Below, piece by piece: positions 22,838-30,741 of a DNA stretch of 39,792 bases. Made by a program: the position numbers and the translations under genes. The notes under the pieces are model-generated. The model ran no database searches. It saw only the letters and a list, made by a program, of their open reading frames with translations, and was not told the origin of the DNA. The number at the start of each line of letters is the position of its first letter. Position 1 is the first letter of the stretch. This DNA comes from a bacterium (GTDB lineage Bacteria > Vulcanimicrobiota > Vulcanimicrobiia > Vulcanimicrobiales > SCRA01), in contig SCRA01000064.1 of NCBI GenBank assembly GCA_004297985.1, positions 1 through 39,792 on the forward strand. Reading direction: 5' to 3'.

Positions 22838-23220
22838 TCGCCAACGGGATCAACGTCATCCTCGGCATCTCGCTCGTCTACGTGGCCGTCCTGGACACGC
22901 CGCTCTTCGCGGGGCCGTCCTGGCGTGGGATCGCCGCGCTGGCGGCGCTCTGCTTCGTTGCTTTCGCGTTCACCGCGAGGCGTAGCGACTACGCGCCCTG
23001 GCACGCCATCCTGACGAGCTGGCTGGGTGCTCTCCTGGTCGCGGCCGTGGGGCTCTCGTTCATACCTGCGTGGCCCGTGGCGGCGTCGACTTGGATCTGC
23101 TTCTGGGCGGGCCTGCTGACGGCATTTCTCGCGCTGTGGGCGGCGCTCTACCGTCGTTCGGCGGCGCGCTACCGCGAGCAGCTCGCCGGCAATGGAGCCG
23201 CAGCGACGGAGTCGACGTAG
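22834..23220 (+). CDS. Four-helix membrane protein in the nor-heme operon
   Basis: A 128-residue protein with about four hydrophobic segments. It has a tryptophan-rich SDYAPWHAILTSWLGALLVA segment and a matching second W-x-CFWAGLLTAFLALWAA segment, suggesting a duplicated two-helix unit loosely like SPW-repeat proteins. The ATG overlaps the preceding stop (ATGA) and the stop shares one base with the GTG of hemE (TAGTG). The function is unknown. Its position between norB and hemE suggests a part in assembling the NO reductase or handling its heme, which is inference. Confidence 0.72.
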   Translation: MIANGINVILGISLVYVAVLDTPLFAGPSWRGIAALAALCFVAFAFTARRSDYAPWHAILTSWLGALLVAAVGLSFIPAWPVAASTWICFWAGLLTAFLALWAALYRRSAARYREQLAGNGAAATEST

Positions 23221-24296
23221 TGACACGTTCCGCGCAGTCGCAGCGGCCCGAAGCATCGCTTCCCCCCGCAGCCGAGCATCCATTCCTCCTCGCGTGCCGG
23301 CGCGAGGAGTCGCCGTTTACGCCCGTCTGGCTGATGCGCCAGGCCGGGCGTTATCTTCCCGAGTACCGCCGTGTGCGCGAGCGTCTCTCCTTTCTCGAGT
23401 TGTGCGGCCGCTCCGATCTGGCGGCCGAGGTCACGGTGACGGCGGCGGAGCGTTTAGGCGTCGACGCGGCGATCATCTTCGCCGACATTCTGCTTCCGCT
23501 GGTACCGATGGGCGTCGGGCTGCGCTACGAGAAGGGCGACGGACCGCGCATCGAGCAGCCGATTCGCATGGCCGCCGACGTCGATCGGCTGACGCCCGTG
23601 AGCGTCGAGGAGTCCCTTGCATTCGTAGCCGAGACGGTTCGCCTCTCGCGGGCTGGATTGAATGGGAAGGTTCCGCTGATCGGCTTCGCGGGGGCGCCGT
23701 TCACGGTGGCCTCGTATCTGATCGAGGGCGGATCCTCGCGCATGCACGTGACCACGAAAGTCTTGATGCAGCGCGATGCGCTGACCTGGCAGCGTCTGAT
23801 GGAGCGGATCGTCGACGTAACAGCCGACTACCTCAACATGCAGATCGCGGCGGGGGTCGACGCGGTCCAGCTCTTCGACAGTTGGGTAGGATGCCTCTCG
23901 CCGCGAGACTACCAGCGTCACGTCCTGCCGTACACGAAGCGGCTGATCTCGGCACTGCGCCCCGGGGTTCCGGTGATCCACTTCGGGACGATGACGGGGA
24001 GCCTGCTCGAATTGATGCGGGACGCCGGCGGAGATGTCGTCGGTCTGGATTGGCGCGTGGAGATCGACGAGGCGTGGCAACGCCTCGGGCCGGAAGTTGG
24101 CGTCCAGGGCAACCTCGATCCCGCGCTGCTCTTCGCCGACGCGGCGGAGATCCGCAGAGCCGTCCGCGAGATGTTGGCGCGCGCCGGCAGCCGTCCCGGC
24201 TACATCGCTAATCTTGGCCACGGCGTCTTACCGGAGACGCCCGTCGACAACGTGCTGGCTTTCGTCGATGCGGTGCATGAGTACGGCCGCCGGTGA
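23220..24296 (+). CDS. hemE: Uroporphyrinogen decarboxylase
   Basis: A 358-residue enzyme that decarboxylates four acetate arms of uroporphyrinogen III to give coproporphyrinogen III. FTPVWLMRQAGRYLPEYR is the N-terminal signature, with the invariant Arg and Asp-binding loop. GFAGAPFTVASYLIEGG, DAVQLFDSWVG and GNLDPALLFA are further family motifs. The start is GTG at 23220, overlapping the previous stop by one base; the frame is open upstream but reads through the neighbour. Length is normal. Confidence 0.95.
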   Translation: MTRSAQSQRPEASLPPAAEHPFLLACRREESPFTPVWLMRQAGRYLPEYRRVRERLSFLELCGRSDLAAEVTVTAAERLGVDAAIIFADILLPLVPMGVGLRYEKGDGPRIEQPIRMAADVDRLTPVSVEESLAFVAETVRLSRAGLNGKVPLIGFAGAPFTVASYLIEGGSSRMHVTTKVLMQRDALTWQRLMERIVDVTADYLNMQIAAGVDAVQLFDSWVGCLSPRDYQRHVLPYTKRLISALRPGVPVIHFGTMTGSLLELMRDAGGDVVGLDWRVEIDEAWQRLGPEVGVQGNLDPALLFADAAEIRRAVREMLARAGSRPGYIANLGHGVLPETPVDNVLAFVDAVHEYGRR

Positions 24297-24306
24297 GGAC
24301 CGTCCC

Positions 24307-25284
24307 ATGACGCACGCCACGCCGTTCGATGCCGTCGTCTTGATCGGCTTCGGCGGGCCGACGAGCCCAGAGGAGATTCGCCCCTTCCTGGATCGCGTGC
24401 TCGAAGGACGCCCCGTGCCCCGCGCGCGCTACGAGGACGTCGTCCGCCACTACGAGCGTATCGGTGGGCGCTCGCCGTTCAACGAGCTCACCCAGCGGCA
24501 GGCCGATGCGCTTGCCGGCGTCCTGCGCATCGAAGGCGTCGAGATTCCCGTACGGGTAGGGCTGCGCCACGCCGCGCCGTTCATCGAAGAGACGCTGCGC
24601 GATCTCGCCGCAGAAGGCGCGCGCCATCTCCTTGGCATCGTTTTGGCTGCGCACGAGAGTGAGGCCAGTTGGGAGCGCTACGTCGAGAGCGCGGAGGAGG
24701 CCAGACGGCGCATCGGTGCCGGCGCCCCCACGATGACCTACGCGCACCCGTCGTTCGATCACCCGCTGCTGGTGCGTGCGCATGCCCAGCGCGTGCGCGA
24801 GGCGCACGAGCGCATGCGGCGCGACACCTTCGCGGGTATGACCCTCATCTTCACGGCGCACAGCATCCCGCAGGCGATGGCCGATCGCGGGCCGTACGTT
24901 CGCGAGCTGGTGGGCACCGCTGCCCTGGTGGCTGAGGCGGTAGGCGCGCCGGACTGGCATCTGGCTTACCAAAGCCGCAGCGGCTCGCCCAGCGAGCGGT
25001 GGCTGGAGCCGGACGTCTGCCAAGTCTTGAGGCGTTTGCCGTCCGGCTCGGGGAGGCGCGAGGCCGTCGTCGCGCCGATCGGCTTCGTCTGCGATCATGT
25101 CGAGGTGCTCTACGATCTCGACGTCGAAGCGGCAGAGGTCGCCGCGACAGCGGGCGTACGCATGGAGCGCGCCCGCGCGCTCAACGACCACCCCGACTTC
25201 GTGGCGGTCTTAGCAGAACTCGTCACCGGCCGGCCGAAGGACGCCGGCGGTGCACACGATTCCATGGAGAGCCTATCTCGATGA
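24307..25284 (+). CDS. hemH: Ferrochelatase (coproporphyrin or protoporphyrin)
   Basis: A 325-residue cytoplasmic enzyme inserting Fe2+ into a porphyrin. The N-terminus VVLIGFGGPTSPEEIRPFL and the metal-binding H185 in IFTAHSIP are characteristic. AYQSRSGSPSERWLEPDV and PIGFVCDHVEVLYDLD, with the conserved Glu, also fit. It starts 10 bases after hemE and overlaps the radical SAM gene by ATGA. Whether it acts on coproporphyrin III or protoporphyrin IX is not certain. The absence of HemF, HemN or ChdC nearby and the AhbD-like neighbour make the coproporphyrin route plausible. Confidence 0.92.
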   Translation: MTHATPFDAVVLIGFGGPTSPEEIRPFLDRVLEGRPVPRARYEDVVRHYERIGGRSPFNELTQRQADALAGVLRIEGVEIPVRVGLRHAAPFIEETLRDLAAEGARHLLGIVLAAHESEASWERYVESAEEARRRIGAGAPTMTYAHPSFDHPLLVRAHAQRVREAHERMRRDTFAGMTLIFTAHSIPQAMADRGPYVRELVGTAALVAEAVGAPDWHLAYQSRSGSPSERWLEPDVCQVLRRLPSGSGRREAVVAPIGFVCDHVEVLYDLDVEAAEVAATAGVRMERARALNDHPDFVAVLAELVTGRPKDAGGAHDSMESLSR

Positions 25285-26444
25285 CTACCACGGCGGGCGC
25301 CGCCCCGCGAGAGATCCCCGAAGTCCGCCACCCTCGTCACGACGTAGGCGAGCGACCGTTCATCATCATCTGGGAGGTCACGCGCGCCTGCGACTTGGCG
25401 TGCCGCCACTGCCGCGCCGACGCGATTCCCCACCGCAACCCGCTGGAGCTCACGACGCCCGAGGCACGCGCGCTGATCGACGAGATCGCGGAATTCGGAA
25501 AGCCCTCGCCGATCTTCGTGCTGACCGGCGGCGATCCCATGAAGCGCAACGACATCGCGAAGCTGGTGGAGTACGGCACGTCGAAGGGCGTGCACATGGC
25601 GCTCTCGCCGTCGGCAACGCCGCTGGTCACCAGGGAACGCCTCGCGGAGCTCCACGACCTCGGCCTCAAGGCGCTCTCGCTCAGCATCGACGGCTCGACG
25701 CCCGAGATCCACGACCACTTCCGCGGCTTCTCCGGCGTCTTCGACCGCACGATCAAGCTGTGGGAGATCGCGCGCGAGATCGGTCTGCGGGTGCAGATCA
25801 ATACCACCGTGACGCGCCATAACGTCGAAGATCTGGCGGCGGTCGCGCAGCACCTGCGCAGCCATAGCGCGGCGCTGTGGAGCGTCTTCTTCCTGGTGCC
25901 AGTCGGGCGCGGGAGCGTGCTCGAGCCGATCACCGCGCAGGAGTCCGAGGACGTGATGAACTTCCTCTACGACGTGGGAACGATCTTGCCGGTGAAGACG
26001 ACGGAGGGACACCACTTCAAGCGCATCGTGCTCCAGCGCGGCGAGCTGGCCCGTCGCAAGGGGGCGTTGGCGTTGCCGGAGGCGGGACCGCTCTATCATC
26101 GTTTGCGCGCCGGGCTGGGAGAGTGGACGCCGGGGCCGCGCGAGCGGCGCAGCCCGATGGATGTCAACGCCGGCCGTGGCTTCGTCTTCATCTCGCACAA
26201 GGGCGAGATCTGTCCCAGCGGCTTCATGCCGATGAGCGCCGGCAACGTGCGCACCGATTCGCTGCGCACGGTCTACCGCGAAAGCGATCTCTTCGTCGGC
26301 CTGCGCGATCCCTCGCGCTTGAAGGGGCGTTGCGGACGCTGCGAGTTCGCCGCCGTCTGCGGCGGGTCACGCTCTCGTGCCTACGCGGTCACCGGTGACC
26401 CCTACGCGGAAGATCCGCTCTGTGCCTACGAGCCGCCGCAATGA
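25281..26444 (+). CDS. Radical SAM/SPASM enzyme of the AhbD/NirJ/TIGR04053-like group, in the heme operon
   Basis: A 387-residue iron-sulfur enzyme. The radical SAM cluster motif is C37-x3-C41-x2-C44 (RACDLACRHC), followed by a GGDP motif. The C-terminal SPASM-like region has GEICPSG, CGRCEFAAVC and a final Cys in DPLCAYEPP. GGSRSRAYAVTGD closely resembles the AhbD ending GGCRARAYA, but with Ser for one Cys. AhbD removes two carboxylates from iron-coproporphyrin III to make heme. The gene overlaps hemH and hemG by ATGA on both sides, supporting a role in late heme synthesis. TIGR04053 family members of unknown role are the main alternative. Confidence 0.82.
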   Translation: MTTTAGAAPREIPEVRHPRHDVGERPFIIIWEVTRACDLACRHCRADAIPHRNPLELTTPEARALIDEIAEFGKPSPIFVLTGGDPMKRNDIAKLVEYGTSKGVHMALSPSATPLVTRERLAELHDLGLKALSLSIDGSTPEIHDHFRGFSGVFDRTIKLWEIAREIGLRVQINTTVTRHNVEDLAAVAQHLRSHSAALWSVFFLVPVGRGSVLEPITAQESEDVMNFLYDVGTILPVKTTEGHHFKRIVLQRGELARRKGALALPEAGPLYHRLRAGLGEWTPGPRERRSPMDVNAGRGFVFISHKGEICPSGFMPMSAGNVRTDSLRTVYRESDLFVGLRDPSRLKGRCGRCEFAAVCGGSRSRAYAVTGDPYAEDPLCAYEPPQ

Positions 26445-27883
26445 GCGCGCGCAGCGTCCAACGGGTAGCGGTCATCGGCGGCGGCATCAGCGGCCTGGCG
26501 GCGGCCTACCGGCTGCGCGAGCTGGCCGTTGAACAGAGTCTCCCCGTAGAAGTGACGGTGCTCGAGCGCGCGCCGCGTGCCGGCGGCTGCGTGGAAACCT
26601 TACAACGTGACGGCTTCACGATGGAGACGGGCGCCGAGACGCTGCTGGCCGATAAGCCGGCGATCGTGAGCGTGCTGCGGCGGTTGGGTCTGGAGCACGA
26701 GCTCGCTCCCACGCGCCCGGAGTTCAAGGGTTCGCGCGTTCTGCGCAACGGTCGCCTGGTCCCGCTTCCGCCCGGCGTCATGCTGTTCGCTCCCAGCAGG
26801 CCTGCCGCGCTGGTGACCAGCGGCCTCTTCAGCCTGCGGGGCCTGGCGCGGATGGCGATGGAGCCCTTCGTGCCGGTGCGCCGTTCCTCGGAGGACGAGA
26901 GCCTAGCCTCGTTCGTGACCCGGCGCCTGGGGCGCGAGGTCCTCGAGCGCCTCGCGCAGCCGCTGATCGGCGGCATCTACTCCGCCGACCCGCAGCGGCT
27001 CAGCATGCAGGCTGCGCTGCCGCGCTTCGTGGAGCTCGAGCAGCGGTACGGAAGCCTCGTACGTGCGTTGACGAGCTCTGACCAAGCCCACCGTTCCGCG
27101 ACCCTGACGAGCGTGCGCGGCGGGCTCGGCACGATCGTCGATCGTTTCGTGCACGAGCTCTCCGGACGCGTGATCTTGAATCAAGGCGTGCTGGCGCTGC
27201 AGCGCCATTGCGATTCCAGTGGGACGCGCAGTTGGGTGCTGTCGCTGGCCGACGGCTCGACGCTCACGGCCGACGCGGTGATTTGCGCAACGCCGCTGCA
27301 CGAGGGGGCGCGCCTGTTGCGTACGGTGCAGCCGCACCTCTCCGAGCTGCTCGGTTCGATCGCCTACAACTCGATCGCCACCATCAATCTGGCCTTCGAC
27401 GAAGCCGCTGCGCGGCGGCTGCCGCGCAGCTACGGCCTGGTGGTGCCCTTCGTGGAGGGGCGGCGCATCACCGCGCTGACGATCGTCAGCCAGAAGTATG
27501 CCGACCGGGCGCCCCAGGGCAGCGTCTTGCTGCGCGTCTTCATCGGGGGCGCGCTGCAGGCGAATCTGCTCGATTTCGACGACCAGACGCTGGTGCGCGC
27601 CGCGCGCGACGAGATTCGCGATCTGTTGGGCATCTCGGCCAACCCGCTGCTGACCACGGTCCGGCGCTGGCCGCATCGCTTGCCGGAGTACGCCCTCGGC
27701 CACCGCGAGCGCATCGCCCAGATCGAGCGCGAAGCGAGCGCTCTGCCGTGCTTCGCGCTGGCGGGAGCGGCGCTCCAGGGCGTCGGCGTTCCCGATTGCG
27801 TCCAGAGCGGTGAGCGTGCCGCGGACTCCATGCTCGCGGCGCTCTTCCCCGCCGGCTCGGACGTGCACGTCAAAGCTTCGTAG
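26441..27883 (+). CDS. hemY: Protoporphyrinogen/coproporphyrinogen oxidase (HemY/CgoX type)
   Basis: A 480-residue FAD-dependent oxidase. VAVIGGGISGLAAAYRL binds FAD, and GGCVETLQRDGFTMETGAET and LIGGIYSADPQRLSMQAA are HemY/HemG family signatures. The C-terminal GHRERIAQIE plus FALAGAALQGVGVPDCVQSG closes the FAD site. HemY proteins oxidise protoporphyrinogen IX, or coproporphyrinogen III in the coproporphyrin-dependent route. The ATG overlaps the radical SAM stop (ATGA). It ends the eight-gene nor-heme run and overlaps the convergent GNAT gene by 14 bases. Confidence 0.92.
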   Translation: MSARSVQRVAVIGGGISGLAAAYRLRELAVEQSLPVEVTVLERAPRAGGCVETLQRDGFTMETGAETLLADKPAIVSVLRRLGLEHELAPTRPEFKGSRVLRNGRLVPLPPGVMLFAPSRPAALVTSGLFSLRGLARMAMEPFVPVRRSSEDESLASFVTRRLGREVLERLAQPLIGGIYSADPQRLSMQAALPRFVELEQRYGSLVRALTSSDQAHRSATLTSVRGGLGTIVDRFVHELSGRVILNQGVLALQRHCDSSGTRSWVLSLADGSTLTADAVICATPLHEGARLLRTVQPHLSELLGSIAYNSIATINLAFDEAAARRLPRSYGLVVPFVEGRRITALTIVSQKYADRAPQGSVLLRVFIGGALQANLLDFDDQTLVRAARDEIRDLLGISANPLLTTVRRWPHRLPEYALGHRERIAQIEREASALPCFALAGAALQGVGVPDCVQSGERAADSMLAALFPAGSDVHVKAS

Positions 27884-28370
27884 GCGTGTTGTACTCGCGG
27901 TCGAGGATGCCATACGCGCACAAGTCTTCGTAGCGCCCGTCGTGCTCGTGGCGGGCACTCTCACGCATGATCCCTTCCAGGACGAAGCCATGCGCCTCGT
28001 AGAGGCGGCGGGCGCGGGCATTGGAGGCGTGGACTTCGAGGTAGACGCGGTGCGCGCCGCGCTCGTCGAACGCGTGGCGCAGCGCCCACTCCAGCGCGAA
28101 GGAGCCGATGCCTATCCCTTGTTGGGCCGCCGCGATACGCCGCACCTCGAAGATCCACGCGTCCTCCTGATCGATGAGGAGGAGCATGCCCACGCGGGTC
28201 TCGCGCTCGTCGACGACGACGAGGTTGCCGACGTTGGGGCGCTCCAGGGAACCCAGCACCTGCTCTTCGCTGGGTTCGTTGAGAGACGCCGCCACGTGCT
28301 CGAGCCGATGGAGCGCGATCACGAAGGGTGCGTCGGCAGCGGTCATGGGGCGCATGCGATAGGCAGACAT
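27870..28370 (-). CDS. GNAT family N-acetyltransferase
   Basis: A 166-residue acetyl-CoA-dependent enzyme. MRPMTAADAPFVIALHRLEH is the usual N-terminal strand-helix. RIAAAQQGIGIGSFALEWAL provides the Q/R-x-x-G-x-G/A acetyl-CoA loop, and LEVHASNARARRLYEAHGF is the motif B region. The frame extends upstream, but the ATG at 28370 gives a normal length. The substrate is unknown; RimI-like and SpeG-like roles are equally possible. It converges on hemY with a 14-base overlap and diverges from the PAS gene. Confidence 0.88.
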   Translation of the reverse strand: MSAYRMRPMTAADAPFVIALHRLEHVAASLNEPSEEQVLGSLERPNVGNLVVVDERETRVGMLLLIDQEDAWIFEVRRIAAAQQGIGIGSFALEWALRHAFDERGAHRVYLEVHASNARARRLYEAHGFVLEGIMRESARHEHDGRYEDLCAYGILDREYNTPTKL

Positions 28371-28467
28371 GACCGCTTGCTTCGCGAGCGGCAGGGGGAC
28401 TCCTGAAGGGTTGTAGCGGAAAGCAATCGAGCGCCCGTAGCGAATGATACCCGGCGGAGGTAGCCTC

Positions 28468-28902
28468 ATGCCCGAGAGCGATGTCCAGCTCTTCGAAACG
28501 ATCGTGCGGAACATGGCCGACGCGGTGATCTACTCCGACGAGCGCGGCGTGATCCGCCTCTGGAACCGCGGTGCCGAGCGCATCTTCGGCTTCACGGCCG
28601 CCGAGGCGATCGGCCAGACGCTCGACATCATCATCCCTGAACGCTTGCGCGCCCGCCACTGGGAGGGCTATCGCAGCGTCATGGAGAGCGGCGAGAGCCG
28701 CTACGGTGCCGGCCAGCTCCTCGCCGTCCCCGGCATCCGCAAAGATGGCGAGCGCATCTCGCTCGAGTTCTCCATCCTGCCGATGAAAGACGAGCAGGGG
28801 CACATGCACGGCATGGCGGCGATCATGCGCGACGTAACCACGCGCTTCGAGGAGATGCGGGCGTTGCGCCGGCAGTTGGCCGCCTCCTCCAGTATCGGCT
28901 AG
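28468..28902 (+). CDS. Single PAS-domain sensor protein
   Basis: A 144-residue cytoplasmic protein composed of one PAS domain. NMADAVIYSDERGVIRLWNR and GAERIFGFTAAEAIGQ are the PAS core, with IRKDGERISLEFSILPMKDE and MRDVTTRFEEMRAL as the PAC and linker helix. The chosen ATG has GGAGG seven bases upstream; a start eight codons earlier is possible. There is no kinase, cyclase or DNA-binding domain, so any output must go through a partner. No residue pattern settles whether it binds heme, flavin or a small molecule. Confidence 0.85.
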   Translation: MPESDVQLFETIVRNMADAVIYSDERGVIRLWNRGAERIFGFTAAEAIGQTLDIIIPERLRARHWEGYRSVMESGESRYGAGQLLAVPGIRKDGERISLEFSILPMKDEQGHMHGMAAIMRDVTTRFEEMRALRRQLAASSSIG

Positions 28903-28906
28903 CAAT

Positions 28907-28974
28907 TCCCAGCGTTCTCCCAGCGGTATCCATGCGTGCTCCCAGGGAGGTGCGCTACGCTGAAGCTGGGAGGG
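28907..28974. repeat. Cluster of TCCCAG(C) repeats upstream of a small gene
   Basis: TCCCAGCG occurs at 28907-28914 and again at 28918-28925, an 11-base period equal to one helical turn. CTCCCAGGGAG (28939-28949) is a palindrome containing the same core, and GCTGGGAGG (about 28965-28973) is its reverse complement. The last copy includes the ribosome binding site of the following small gene. This looks like an operator array, but no known regulator consensus was matched. Confidence 0.4.
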
Positions 28975-28981
28975 ACGGGCG

Positions 28982-29116
28982 ATGACCGAGGCAGCTCCGC
29001 TGCTCGCCGCCGCAGGCGTCGTGGCGGCAGTCTGGTTCTTCTCGCTCGCGGGTGCGGCGGCGCGCCGAGAAGGCGCGGTACGGCGGACCGTAGCCGGGCC
29101 CTGGTGGCGTCACTGA
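28982..29116 (+). CDS. Small single-pass membrane protein
   Basis: A 44-residue gene with a strong ribosome binding site (GGGAGGG at 28968-28974, spacing seven). The peptide starts MTEAAPLLAAAGVVAAVWFF, giving one membrane helix (about residues 5-25). A basic tail rich in Arg follows, ending in PWWRH. No family is recognised. It follows the TCCCAG repeat cluster and precedes a convergent exported-protein gene by 33 bases. The good ribosome binding site and the clean helix support it as real, but small ORFs can arise by chance. Confidence 0.5.
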   Translation: MTEAAPLLAAAGVVAAVWFFSLAGAAARREGAVRRTVAGPWWRH

Positions 29117-29149
29117 GTTGGGTCATCGCCCGTCGTCGGGGATACCGCT

Positions 29150-29500
29150 CTACGGACCGTACTCCAGCAGCTTCTGGAGCATGGCGGCCTGCGACTCACT
29201 CGAATCGTAGGCTTGCTTCGCGGCATCTTTCGTCTTCTGGCTCTTGCCGCACCGCATCTCGAACGCTGCAAGGTCCGAGGCGGCTTTGCTATGCGCGGCC
29301 ATCACCGTCATCGCGTCATGATCGACGTCACCGCTCATCTTCTGATCGGCGGCCATCATGTTGCCTTGTTCGACGATAGCGTGCAGCGCGTTCGCGCTGC
29401 AGTCGGATGCGGCCGGCGCCTGCGCGGTCTGCGCCTGCGCGAGCCCAGCCATGCCCATTGCGAGTGCAAGGGCGAGGGGTGGTACTATGCGTATGGTCAT
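29150..29500 (-). CDS. Small exported protein of unknown function
   Basis: A 116-residue predicted periplasmic protein. Residues 1-23 are a signal peptide (MTIRIVPPLALALAMGMAGL, cleavage after AQA). The mature part has two cysteines that could form a disulfide, one in DCSANALHA and one in EMRCGKSQ. It also has a Met/Asp/His-rich stretch (KMSGDVDHDAMTVMAAHSK) and is mostly helical. A metal-binding role could be imagined from that stretch, but no family is recognised. GGAGG precedes the ATG. It is downstream of, and separated by 119 bases from, the enolase-superfamily gene on the same strand. Confidence 0.75.
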   Translation of the reverse strand: MTIRIVPPLALALAMGMAGLAQAQTAQAPAASDCSANALHAIVEQGNMMAADQKMSGDVDHDAMTVMAAHSKAASDLAAFEMRCGKSQKTKDAAKQAYDSSESQAAMLQKLLEYGP

Positions 29501-29619
29501 CGTCAACCTCCATGCCCTCTCCAACGTTGTCACGCGTTCGACGGATGACCGCGCAATATCACGTGCGTAGTGCCGCCGTGCTGACGTGCGAGACGGCGGT
29601 CGGCAGATCCGACAGACGC

Positions 29620-30741
29620 CTACGACGCGATGACCGGCGCCGCCTGATGCGTGCGATAGCGCTCGATGACGCGGGGATCGGGATCGTGCCCAAGGCCCGG
29701 ACCTTGCGGCACGGAGATGAGTCCGTCGACGGCGTCCGTCGCTTGCCCGTATGGGCTCGCCTCGAGGTCCATGTAGAGGCGTTCGAAGACCGTCTCGCTC
29801 GGAAGGGTCGCCGTGATGTGCAGCGTGGCCAGGAAGCCCGGGCCGAAGTACGCGCAATGCGGCACGACGGCGACATTGTGAGCCTCGGCGAGCGCCAGTA
29901 CCTTGCGGGTCTCGCTCACGCCTCCCACCTTCGTCACGCTCGGCTGTGCGATGTCGACGGCTCCGGCGTCGAACATGCGCTTGAACTCGCCCACCCATGA
30001 CGCGTTCTCTCCGGCGGCGATCTTCATCGGTGCCTGTGCGCGAAGGTCCGCGAGTGCGGCGAAGTCCTCGGGTGGAAAGAGCGGCTCCTCGAGCCACTCG
30101 AGGTCATACTGGGCGAGATGCTCGGACATCGTTCGCGCCTGCGCAGGTGTCCACGGGCAGTTCGTATCCAGCATGAGCGCCACGTCTGCGCCGGCGGCTT
30201 CGCGCCCCGACCTCACGTTCGGCTCGGCGATCTCGTGCAGTTTGATGGCGCGATAGCCGCGGTCGAGGGCATCAGCGACATTGCGCGCCACCAGGTGCGG
30301 ATCGCCGTAGCGCAGGAGGCTCGCGTATGCGGGTACGTGCGTGCGCCCCGCTCCACCCAACAGACGATAGAGCGGCAGACCGGCCTGTTTGCCGGCGATG
30401 TCCCAGAGCGCGATGTCGATGGCCGAGAGCCCGTACGGAACCAGCCCGCTTCGCCCGAAGAGGTGAAGGCTATGCTGGAGCGCGGCCATCAGCTCGCCGA
30501 TCTGGTCGGCCCCGCGACCGATGCACAGCGGGGCGATCATCGTATCGATGGTCGCCTTGAGAGCGTGACAGGCATTGTGGCCGAAAGGCTCGCCCCACCC
30601 GCTGATGCCGGCGTCGGTATCGACGCGGACGAGCAGCATCTGAAGCGACGTCCACGCGCTTCCGCCGACGAACGCGGTGGGCGGACCACCGTTCGTATAC
30701 GGGATGCTGAGGACGGTCGTCTCGATGCTCGTGATCTTCAT
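29620..30741 (-). CDS. Mandelate racemase/enolase-superfamily enzyme coupled to senB
   Basis: A 373-residue TIM-barrel enzyme that abstracts a proton next to a carboxylate. Metal ligands are D192 (LDTNCP), E218/E219 (LEEPLFP) and E245 (AAGENAS). The acid/base set looks like the mandelate racemase subgroup: K167-x-H169 (AIKLHE) on one side and the D263/H295 dyad (VDIAQP, VPHCAYFG) on the other. The substrate is probably a hydroxy or sugar acid, or an amino acid derivative. Its ATG overlaps the senB stop (ATGA), so the two are translationally coupled. The link to selenium metabolism is unproved; a role in sugar-acid catabolism is the alternative. Confidence 0.85.
   Translation of the reverse strand: MKITSIETTVLSIPYTNGGPPTAFVGGSAWTSLQMLLVRVDTDAGISGWGEPFGHNACHALKATIDTMIAPLCIGRGADQIGELMAALQHSLHLFGRSGLVPYGLSAIDIALWDIAGKQAGLPLYRLLGGAGRTHVPAYASLLRYGDPHLVARNVADALDRGYRAIKLHEIAEPNVRSGREAAGADVALMLDTNCPWTPAQARTMSEHLAQYDLEWLEEPLFPPEDFAALADLRAQAPMKIAAGENASWVGEFKRMFDAGAVDIAQPSVTKVGGVSETRKVLALAEAHNVAVVPHCAYFGPGFLATLHITATLPSETVFERLYMDLEASPYGQATDAVDGLISVPQGPGLGHDPDPRVIERYRTHQAAPVIAS

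Noticed and set aside
26903-28021. Minus-strand 372-codon frame opposite hemY
   Set aside because: Shadow of hemY running past its end; no family character and it overlaps the GNAT gene.
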